Assembly: GCA_001816645.1 (NCBI GenBank)
Contig: MHCO01000011.1
Coordinates: 4,338-24,504, forward strand
Direction: 5' to 3'
DNA: 20,167 nucleotides
Origin: Candidatus Woykebacteria bacterium GWB1_45_5
GTDB lineage: Bacteria; Patescibacteriota; Microgenomatia; Woykebacterales; RBG-16-39-9b
The notes beneath the pieces were generated by a model. The model was not told the DNA's origin. It did no database searches and was given only the letters and a program-made list of their open reading frames with translations. Positions 6,205-12,166 of this stretch are shown piece after piece. Both the position numbers and the translations under genes were made by a program. The number at the start of each line of letters is the position of its first letter. Position 1 is the stretch's first letter.

Positions 6205-6301
6205 AAAAAGGCGCTTTGTAACTGGTCTTAAATGTATTTAACTGTCATTACTGAAAAGTCCTGAAGTGTACATCTTAAAGCCAGTTACCAATCGCCTTTT
6301 T
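6205..6301. repeat. Long imperfect inverted repeat with terminator-like ends
   Basis: Arms 6205-6236 and 6269-6301 share AAAAAGGCG, GTAACTGG, TTAA and ATGTA in matching order. Read in either direction the stem ends in CGCC followed by five T residues, so it can act as a bidirectional terminator. A nearby segment (AGTTACAAG, 6192-6200) can instead pair with CTTTGTAACT (6214-6223), which would break the 5' arm. Confidence 0.65.
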
Positions 6302-6485
6302 AGGTTTCCTCGGCGGTACGTCTGTCTTACCCGACAGCTATCGTAAAAGAAATATGGGTAAATTGTACCAGGAGGACGAACGTGAGCAGGTTGCCGCAGG
6401 TTGGAAACGTCATTCTGCACGCCAAGCAATGCTTGGTCCCCTAGTTCCTAAGCAAATCTCCTTAAAGAGGTTTTTTTGGGAGGAG

Positions 6486-6514
6486 AAACGACTCTGTAAA
6501 AGGGGTCGTTTTTT
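6486..6514 (+). terminator. Intrinsic terminator
   Basis: AAACGACTC (6486-6494) pairs with GGGTCGTTT (6503-6511) with one G-T pair around an 8-base loop, and the T-run continues to 6514. It would end the unit that starts near 6175, and lies just past the stop of the convergent PEGA gene. Confidence 0.8.
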
Positions 6515-6519
6515 CGTGG

Positions 6520-7632
6520 TTAGAGTTTTTTGGCGTATTGGGAGGAGATCCAGCCGTCTTTGTCGGGTAGTTTAATCTTAAACCAGCCAGGAGTTTCTTC
6601 AAGTAGTTGATATTTCTCTCCCGGGTTTACCTTAGCCACAATTGGAAAACCGGTACCGGCGCCACTTCGAACATTTAGGGTTCCGGTTGGCGTGGTCAAA
6701 ATCTCAACCTGAGGGGTGGCTTGGGGAGCTACTTGAGCAGGTGCCACTTGGCCAGCCTCACCTTTAAGTTTGGCCAAAGAGGCCTTAGCGTCGGCGGTCA
6801 AATTGGGGCTATCAGTCGCGGTTAGGTAACCAATTACGGCCGGCTGGCCTTTTGTAACCTTTTCATCAAAAGCAGCCTTATTCTGGTAGTAAACCTTACC
6901 AGTTGTATCAATTAGGCAATCAAAATCAATGCCGAGAGTTTTCTCAAAAAAGAAAACACCCTCACCCCAAGCCGCTGGGTCTTTTAATAACGATTTGCCA
7001 GCCGTTAAAACGTTGTAAACTTGGAAGCGGCCATCTTCAATCTTGGTGGTTTTCTCGGCTGGTTTTTCGGCCAAAAACACCTCGACAACCAGGCGGAAGC
7101 CCTGTTCGATATTTATAACTAGCTCTCTAGTTACAAAACCAGCTTTGGCTACCTTTAACTTATGTACCCCCTGATCGGGGTTTAGAGACAGGGAACCCTT
7201 GCCTACCTGCTTGCCGTCAAGCCAAGTCTCTGCGTCTCGAGGTTCGGTGACGACGGAAAGGCCACTACCGTCTTTGAAGGTTCGAATATCGCCCGAGGAA
7301 AATTTTTCATTTGGGCCAAATTCATAATTTACCGCCGTAAGGGCTTGGGAAGTAAGGGTAATTTCCCGAGAAAACTCAACTTTTTTGGGAGAAGTTTTAC
7401 CAAGTTCCGCCCCCAAACGCAAGTTATAATCGCCAACCCGCAGATTTTTTCCTAAGTAAGGTGTCTTACCCAATTCTTTTCCGTTTAGAAAAACCTTACT
7501 TTGTACCTCCGGAGTGTTGACTTGGAGAAGAGCATTGGTGCTTTTGAAAAAGGGGAATAGAAACCAGCCTAAAAGAAAAACGACCCCTAAAAATATTAAG
7601 AATAAAAAAACCCACTTTAGCCTCTCCACCAT
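6520..7632 (-). CDS. Membrane-anchored PEGA and SH3 domain protein
   Basis: A 370-residue predicted envelope protein. An N-terminal anchor (residues 7-28, WVFLFLIFLGVVFLLGWFLF) is followed by two PEGA-type beta repeats: about residues 36-100 (LLQVNTPEVQSKVFLNGKELGKTP) and about 124-185 (LSVVTEPRDAETWLDGKQVGKG, then GVHKLKVAKAGF). A linker with Pro/Ala/Gln repeats (QVAPAQVAPQATPQ) leads to a C-terminal bacterial SH3 domain (about residues 311-370: TLNVRSGAGTGF, then GWFKIKLPDKDGWISSQYAKKL). Such domains bind cell wall or surface polymers, so a scaffold or wall-binding role outside the cell is inferred. ATG 7632 has a GAGGG ribosome-binding-like sequence just upstream and is preferred over TTG 7659. 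A promoter sits at 7684-7712. Confidence 0.8.
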   Translation of the reverse strand: MVERLKWVFLFLIFLGVVFLLGWFLFPFFKSTNALLQVNTPEVQSKVFLNGKELGKTPYLGKNLRVGDYNLRLGAELGKTSPKKVEFSREITLTSQALTAVNYEFGPNEKFSSGDIRTFKDGSGLSVVTEPRDAETWLDGKQVGKGSLSLNPDQGVHKLKVAKAGFVTRELVINIEQGFRLVVEVFLAEKPAEKTTKIEDGRFQVYNVLTAGKSLLKDPAAWGEGVFFFEKTLGIDFDCLIDTTGKVYYQNKAAFDEKVTKGQPAVIGYLTATDSPNLTADAKASLAKLKGEAGQVAPAQVAPQATPQVEILTTPTGTLNVRSGAGTGFPIVAKVNPGEKYQLLEETPGWFKIKLPDKDGWISSQYAKKL

Positions 7633-7683
7633 TTGTCCCTCGCTTGCTATTGCCAACAAATCTGGCGCGTAATTTAAGGATTA

Positions 7684-7712
7684 AAAATAGCACACTCTGG
7701 TTTTTAATACAA
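7684..7712 (-). promoter_or_regulatory. Promoter TTGTAT-17-TATTTT of the PEGA/SH3 gene
   Basis: On the - strand TTGTAT (7712-7707) and TATTTT (7689-7684) lie 17 bases apart, and TGC extends the -10. This unit has a leader of about 45 bases and a purine-rich ribosome binding site, unlike most genes in the window. Confidence 0.5.
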
Positions 7713-7732
7713 CTAGTTGAACAAGTTACATC

Positions 7733-7762
7733 TTGCTAAGGGAAAGCCGCTTGTTGTTTAAT
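7733..7762 (+). promoter_or_regulatory. Promoter TTGCTA-18-TTTAAT (divergent)
   Basis: TTGCTA (7733-7738) and TTTAAT (7757-7762) are 18 bases apart, with 6 bases to the GTG start at 7769. This again fits a leaderless transcript, divergent from the PEGA gene. Confidence 0.45.
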
Positions 7763-7768
7763 TAGATT

Positions 7769-8308
7769 GTGAGAGGTTTTGCTTCCTTAAAGTTTTTGGA
7801 TGAGCTGGTTTTGCCGCTGGTGATTCTTCTTGCGGCCCGTTATTTTGGTTTCTTTGCCAGCATATATCTTCGGCCAGTTCAATTTAGCTTTGGTTCCCGT
7901 TCCGATTTGGTTTCGGCACCCTTCCTAAATTTTGATTGGCCCGGCCACTTGGTGTTTTCCAATTCAATTTCCTGGTTTTTTGTTGCCTGCGTTTTAGCAG
8001 TCTTTTTTGGTTTTATTCTCTTTCGCAACAAGTATTTTCACGCAGATTGGATTCACCCCCGGGTCGTTCACCGCCTGCACAATAAAAATTTAGAGTTTCT
8101 AATTACAGAGCAGAAAGAGGCCTTTTACCAAGCGAGTTCGTGGTGCTTTTTAACTAGCATCTTACTAATATTAGTAATAACGGAATTTTTAGCCGGTCAG
8201 CTTGCCGTTTTTACTTTTGGTGTGGCGTGGGCGATAAGTGTTTCTTTAATCCTAGTTTTCCTTCTCCAATCCGCTAGAGATGGAAAGCTAAGGCGTAAAA
8301 CAGTATAG
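7769..8308 (+). CDS. Four-pass membrane protein of unknown function
   Basis: I do not recognise a family. The 179-residue protein has four hydrophobic segments, at about residues 10-32, 66-88, 125-144 and 147-168, with a basic, histidine-rich loop between segments 2 and 3 (FRNKYFHADWIHPRVVHRLHNKN) and a basic C-terminus (ARDGKLRRKTV). The loop histidines could bind metal or lipid head groups, but that is speculation. GTG 7769 is the start, 6 bases after the -10. Its last 21 bases overlap the end of the convergent UbiA-family gene, so the two stop codons lie inside each other's coding sequence. Confidence 0.65.
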   Translation: MRGFASLKFLDELVLPLVILLAARYFGFFASIYLRPVQFSFGSRSDLVSAPFLNFDWPGHLVFSNSISWFFVACVLAVFFGFILFRNKYFHADWIHPRVVHRLHNKNLEFLITEQKEAFYQASSWCFLTSILLILVITEFLAGQLAVFTFGVAWAISVSLILVFLLQSARDGKLRRKTV

Positions 8309-9250
8309 AAGAAAGAAGACCGCAGCGAGCCAGCCAGCAACAGAAGAAAACAAAGGCGCATCGGATAGTAAAACCTTTTCTGGCGATTCTCCCTCACTTT
8401 TCTCAAAGATTAGATAAAGGTAACGAAAGACTCCATAAACAACAAGCGGTATCGTAGCCATCAAAAGTTTTGGTGAGGAAAGGGTTTTGGGAAGATAAAT
8501 GGCCAAAAACTGCCGCCCCGTAATTTCGGGTGAATTAAAGGTGAATAGACTGTAAGTAATGAGAGTGGCGGTTGCCATCATAAAAACGAGGCCGTCCAAA
8601 AGGGGCTTTGGGTAAACAAGAAGGGTTTTCCTTCGGATCGGCGACTGATTAGCAGAAAGAATTGTAAGTTCGCTTCTTCTTTTTCCGACCGCCAAAAGTA
8701 AAGCGAGCATCATTGTTGTTAATATAAGCCAAGAAGAGAGGGGAACCAGGACAACCAATGAGCCAGCAAAAACCCGCAGCATGAAAGAGAAGGCGATTGC
8801 TAGGGTATCTAAAATAATAATATTTTTAAACCAAAACGAGTACAAAAGTTGAACCACTATGTAGGCAGCTAAAATAAAGAACAAGTAGCCTGAGAGTTGA
8901 AAAGAAAATACAAGGGCTAGGCCGGAAAGAATTAAAGCCAAAGATAAGGCGTAGACGGTGGGTACTTTCCCAGCGGCAATTGGCCGTCTTTTTTTGAACA
9001 AGTGGAGCATGTCTTGTTCCCGATCAACCAAATCATTGATAAGATACATGGCGGAAGAGGCGGCGCAAAAAATCAAAAAGGTGTAAAGAACAGGCGTAAA
9101 CCTTTCAGGGATAAAAAATTCCCTGGAAAAAATAATAGCGGCGAAAACCACTAAATTTTTTAGCCACTGCCCTGGCCTTAAGGAAATAAATATATCGACG
9201 ATAGATAACTTAGGCGTTTTTCTTCTCAAGTTTACCAACAAGACGGGCAA
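8288..9250 (-). CDS. UbiA-family decaprenyl-phosphate phosphoribosyltransferase-like enzyme
   Basis: A polytopic inner-membrane prenyltransferase-fold protein of about 320 residues. The signature order LRPGQWLKNLVVFA (residues 24-37), SSAMYLINDLVDREQD (N72, D73, D76, D80: the NDxxDxxxD metal site), KKRRPIAAG, and the second acidic/basic loop LLLAVGKRRSEL matches the Rv3806c group. That group moves phosphoribose from PRPP to polyprenyl phosphate, the first step to polyprenyl-phosphoryl arabinose or ribose. It does not look like the quinone-type UbiA. Only TTG starts are available: 9250 overlaps the upstream gene by 41 bases, and 9229 is an equally good choice. It is the last gene of the sugar-lipid series. 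Confidence 0.85.
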   Translation of the reverse strand: MPVLLVNLRRKTPKLSIVDIFISLRPGQWLKNLVVFAAIIFSREFFIPERFTPVLYTFLIFCAASSAMYLINDLVDREQDMLHLFKKRRPIAAGKVPTVYALSLALILSGLALVFSFQLSGYLFFILAAYIVVQLLYSFWFKNIIILDTLAIAFSFMLRVFAGSLVVLVPLSSWLILTTMMLALLLAVGKRRSELTILSANQSPIRRKTLLVYPKPLLDGLVFMMATATLITYSLFTFNSPEITGRQFLAIYLPKTLSSPKLLMATIPLVVYGVFRYLYLIFEKSEGESPEKVLLSDAPLFSSVAGWLAAVFFLLYCFTP

Positions 9251-10322
9251 GGGTAATCAAGGTAGCTAATATTACCACGCTGCCAACCAAAATTGCAAAA
9301 AAACGGCCGCGATGGTCCAATGTGAGAGCGAGGTAAGCAAAAAGAGCACCTAGAAAGTAGTAGAATATCGCTACCTGTCTTTTGCTCCAGCCAAGAGCAA
9401 GAAGTTGATGATGGAGATGCTCTTTATCACCCCAGACGGGTGAGCGACGGCGGGAAAACCGGCGGATTACCGCCCAAGCACCGTCAATTAGTGGGACAAT
9501 TAATAATAGGATGGTAGTGGCAAGTTTCGCACCGGCTAGAATGGAAAGTGTGGCCAAAATCATCCCGGCCAAAGTCGCGCCACCGTAGCCGGGCATAATT
9601 TTCTGGGGGTAGAAGCTCCAGGGTAAAAATCCAAGATAAGAACCAGCTGCGGAAAAGGCTAGGATAGCCGGAGCGATCTGGTTAGGATCGCCCGATAAAT
9701 ACCGACTAGCAGCTACGCCAAGGGTAATTAAGCCGATGGTGGCGATACCAGAGAGCTGGCCGTCAACCCCACTTGACCAATTTAAGGCGTTCATTACCCA
9801 GACGATCCAGATAAAGGCGAATGCATCAGCTAAAAGAACGATTGAATGCAGCCCAGCAAAAAAATGGAAAGGTAAAAAATCCGGGAAATTAAACCGAAAA
9901 ATAATTTCATCAAGCCGTACTTGGCCGCCAAAAGGATTAGTAAACCAAGTGATTCCGACACCAGAAGCGACAATGATACCAGCTGCCAAGATGTTGGTCA
10001 AAAGACGCAAATAAGGATTTAGGTCGTATTTATCATCAAGAATCCCAACCACTACTACCAATGATCCCGCCAACAAAATTCCAACGATGTGTTTATCAAG
10101 AGTAACTCCCCCACTTTGGTAAACAAAGAAAAGGTAAGCTAGGACGATTGCCAAAAAAGTCGCCGCCCCACCAGCTCGCGGAGTAGGTTGGGCATGGATT
10201 ATTGCCGGGTGGGGACGCCAGGGAAAATCTAAAACGCGGAATTTCTTGGCCGCCCAGATTACTAAGGGCGTGATAGCGAAGGCTATTAAAGTGGCTATTA
10301 AAAATATCGAAAAAGCGTCCAT
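9210..10322 (-). CDS. WecA/MraY-like polyprenyl-phosphate sugar-1-phosphate transferase (GT4 family)
   Basis: A 370-residue protein with about 10-11 membrane segments from the PNPT family (PF00953), which couples a UDP-sugar-1-phosphate to polyprenyl phosphate at the inner face of the membrane. Family motifs are HAQPTPRAGGAATF (residues 43-56), DDKYD (D96, D97, D100), NALNWSSGVDGQLSG (N178, N181, D187) and DKEHLHHQLL with H302, H304 and H305 near the end. The last motif and the PTPRAGG start favour a WecA/TagO/Rv1302-type enzyme over MraY. ATG 10322 comes one base after the stop of the preceding gene. It probably makes the first lipid-linked sugar of the polymer that the neighbouring glycosyltransferases build. 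Confidence 0.9.
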   Translation of the reverse strand: MDAFSIFLIATLIAFAITPLVIWAAKKFRVLDFPWRPHPAIIHAQPTPRAGGAATFLAIVLAYLFFVYQSGGVTLDKHIVGILLAGSLVVVVGILDDKYDLNPYLRLLTNILAAGIIVASGVGITWFTNPFGGQVRLDEIIFRFNFPDFLPFHFFAGLHSIVLLADAFAFIWIVWVMNALNWSSGVDGQLSGIATIGLITLGVAASRYLSGDPNQIAPAILAFSAAGSYLGFLPWSFYPQKIMPGYGGATLAGMILATLSILAGAKLATTILLLIVPLIDGAWAVIRRFSRRRSPVWGDKEHLHHQLLALGWSKRQVAIFYYFLGALFAYLALTLDHRGRFFAILVGSVVILATLITLARLVGKLEKKNA

Positions 10323-10323
10323 C

Positions 10324-10683
10324 TTAAGTTACCACCAAGATGATGCTGAGCAAGCTATAGAGAAAAAGAACGCTGACAATTAAACTGTTTCCCAGAAGGA
10401 TGAGGGAGAGTGGCCGCTCCCGAGTCCAAAAGAGATGAGCGAGTAAAGAGTTAACTATAATAGTTAAGAAGCCCATCAAAGGTAGAATCCAAAGGAAGAT
10501 TGGTGCGGCTAGCCATTTTTCTCCCCACTCCCTGGAGAACCAAAGTGGGACTGCCAAAGGGAACTGGGGAGATTTTGTCCAGATTAACAGACAAGAAACG
10601 AAAATCAAGCTGAAAGCAGCAAGTAAAATCAGGATATTAGTTGGTGGCAGACGGAATAATTTGGTAAATCGCCGTGTCTTCAT
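10324..10683 (-). CDS. Small three-pass membrane protein in the glycosylation operon
   Basis: The frame is open further upstream, but ATG 10683 is the likely start: it lies 13 bases after a good -10 box (10702-10697), and the longer frame would overlap the GT39 gene by almost 200 bases with a low-complexity lysine-rich start. The 119-residue product has a basic N-terminus (KTRRFTKLFRLPP) and hydrophobic segments at about residues 17-36, 60-83 and 93-117. The segment PLAVPLWFSREWGEKWLAAPIFLWILPL is a pattern I associate with small CPR membrane proteins lying next to glycosyltransferases, but I know no function. It overlaps the end of GT39 by 47 bases and stops one base before the WecA-like gene. 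Confidence 0.65.
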   Translation of the reverse strand: MKTRRFTKLFRLPPTNILILLAAFSLIFVSCLLIWTKSPQFPLAVPLWFSREWGEKWLAAPIFLWILPLMGFLTIIVNSLLAHLFWTRERPLSLILLGNSLIVSVLFLYSLLSIILVVT

Positions 10684-12166
10684 AGAAAGCAAAGAGATTA
10701 TAGCGGGAGGACAAAAGCTTCTCAAGATCTGGGAACGGTCCAAGGTGGGGGGTTTCCACCAAAATATACTTTGGTTTACTCTGGCGAACTTCTGTGAACG
10801 TTTCTTTTTTTGCTTTTTCATCGCCAGCAATGTGGAAGAAGGTAATATAGCGGGAGGCTGGATCTAATCCGGAGAGAAAATAGATTCCCGGTTGGTTAGA
10901 AAACACGTAAAGCTTGTCCTCTTTACTTGTACGCCATCTCTCACAGTTACCTCCCTGGTTGAATTTTTCGCAGCCTTTCAAAAAGGTAGCTAAGGCATAG
11001 TTAGTAGCGGCGTGCCAGTTAAAGCCAGCGGTGTATTGTTCGAAAGTAAATTTGCCGGATAAATAGCGAAAGAAATTGGGGTAGTAGCTGGGAGTAATAA
11101 ACGGTTGGAAGCCTAAAAGAAGAGTTAGGATAACAATAACGGTAATAGCCGCCGCTCCGATTTTAGCAAGAGATTTTCGGTAAAAACTTGCTACGCCTAC
11201 TAAAGAGAAGGCTGGTACAGCTTGGATAATATAATGCTCGTAGGGACGACCACCAAAAGTAGCCCCATAAAATGAGAAAACTAACCAAATTATTAAAAAC
11301 TCATATAGACCAAAGCCGCTTTCTTTCTGTTCTTTCAAACGAGAATAAAGTCTAACTAAAAAGTATATTAGGAGCGTAACAAGCGGTGCGGCTTTAACGA
11401 TTAAAAGCCCGTTTTCGATGATAAAGTGATTGTGGTAGCTTGTGTAAGCAATGTTGAAAAAGAAGGCAGAATACACATAAGTTCCTAAAGCACCTTTTGC
11501 GGTGAAATAGACAATTGTTAAAATAATTGGCAACAAAAAGCCTGCCGTCAGACCTAGAAGGTTTTTGAGAGTGGGAACAATTGTGTTTTTATTGATAGCA
11601 AGGGCGGCGAAGACAAAAAAGGCTGCAAAGTCAAACACGCCGGGGAATTTAAGGAGGAAGGCAAGCGAAAAAAATATTCCTGAGAGAAAAAACTTCTTAT
11701 TCAAACCAACTAAAATTCCTAGAGTAATTGGCAGGATCATTAAAATTTCACTATTAACGCTATTACCTTCAATTAGGGGGGTGCTGGTTAAAACAGATAG
11801 TAAAATTACTGCCCAAAGTGCTGCCTTTTTATTGAACATTTTTTTAGCGAGTAGATAAAAAACAACAAGGCTTACCAGTACCCAAATCATTAGTAGAAAA
11901 CGGAAGGACCAAATTGATTCGCCAAGAACTTTAAGTGTTACAGCGGCCAGATAATAAATGCCTGGTGTCTTGTGGTCAAAGATATCAACATACATCAGGC
12001 CGCCACGGGCTAGTTTCTGGCCAATGGTTAGGTAAATTGCTTCGTCACCGTACCAAAGTGGTTCGAAAAGGGAAGGTAGGCGAACAAAAAAAGTTACCAT
12101 TAAGGTAATAACCAATATCTTGTTGGTAAGAACTAATTTGGTAGCCTGAGCTAAAAACCTTTCCAT
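10637..12166 (-). CDS. Glycosyltransferase family 39/PMT-like membrane protein
   Basis: A 509-residue GT-C fold protein with about 11-12 hydrophobic segments in the first 360 residues and a soluble C-terminal part of about 150. Near the N-terminus it has the acidic pair in the first outer loop (WYGDEAIYLTIGQ, D41-E42) and a second loop motif YVDIFDHKTPGIYYL, typical of the ArnT/PMT_2 group that uses polyprenyl-phosphate sugars on the outer face. The acceptor cannot be read from sequence. Its start ATG directly abuts the stop of the GT2 gene (TAAATG). Its natural donor could be made by the UbiA-like or GT2 enzymes of the same operon. Confidence 0.85.
   Translation of the reverse strand: MERFLAQATKLVLTNKILVITLMVTFFVRLPSLFEPLWYGDEAIYLTIGQKLARGGLMYVDIFDHKTPGIYYLAAVTLKVLGESIWSFRFLLMIWVLVSLVVFYLLAKKMFNKKAALWAVILLSVLTSTPLIEGNSVNSEILMILPITLGILVGLNKKFFLSGIFFSLAFLLKFPGVFDFAAFFVFAALAINKNTIVPTLKNLLGLTAGFLLPIILTIVYFTAKGALGTYVYSAFFFNIAYTSYHNHFIIENGLLIVKAAPLVTLLIYFLVRLYSRLKEQKESGFGLYEFLIIWLVFSFYGATFGGRPYEHYIIQAVPAFSLVGVASFYRKSLAKIGAAAITVIVILTLLLGFQPFITPSYYPNFFRYLSGKFTFEQYTAGFNWHAATNYALATFLKGCEKFNQGGNCERWRTSKEDKLYVFSNQPGIYFLSGLDPASRYITFFHIAGDEKAKKETFTEVRQSKPKYILVETPHLGPFPDLEKLLSSRYNLFAFYEDTAIYQIIPSATN
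10697..10725 (-). promoter_or_regulatory. Internal promoter TTGAGA-17-TATAAT within the GT39 gene
   Basis: On the - strand TTGAGA (10725-10720) and a perfect TATAAT (10702-10697) are 17 bases apart inside the last codons of GT39. Transcription would start about 7 bases before the ATG at 10683, giving the last three genes a separate supply of mRNA. Confidence 0.6.

Larger units (their letters stand above)
6175..6514 (+). ncRNA. Candidate structured non-coding RNA (unknown class)
   Basis: The unit is bounded by a strong promoter (6140-6168) and an intrinsic terminator (6486-6514), giving about 340 bases. Inside are an imperfect 32/33-base inverted repeat (6205-6236 with 6269-6301) ending in five T residues, a compact fold at 6307-6376 with a possible pseudoknot, an 8-base direct repeat GCAGGTTG (6386-6393 and 6396-6403) and a perfect CCAAGC-AAT-GCTTGG hairpin (6422-6436). 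A short ATG frame from 6354 runs through the terminator and on past it, has no ribosome binding site, and is not convincing. I checked by eye for tmRNA tag, RNase P and SRP motifs and saw none. It may be one RNA, or a short RNA with read-through past the first hairpin. Confidence 0.5.

Noticed and set aside
6371..6405. Possible SRP RNA domain IV (AGGACGAACGTGAGCAGG)
   Set aside because: The spacing of the AGG and AGCAG parts resembles the SRP loop, but the apical GGAA helix cannot form and the flanking strands do not pair as a long hairpin.
6238..6429. 63-codon frame on the - strand in the same intergenic region
   Set aside because: It covers one arm of the long inverted repeat and the pseudoknot region. 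No promoter spacing or recognisable family supports it.
6354..6575. ATG frame of 73 codons on the + strand
   Set aside because: It runs through the intrinsic terminator at 6486-6514 into the end of the PEGA gene, has no ribosome binding site or leaderless -10, and its composition is basic and unordered. It is better explained as part of an RNA unit.
10684..10830. Longer start for the small membrane protein (168 residues)
   Set aside because: The extra 49 residues lie wholly inside GT39, are lysine-rich and low-complexity, and precede a clear promoter that points to ATG 10683.
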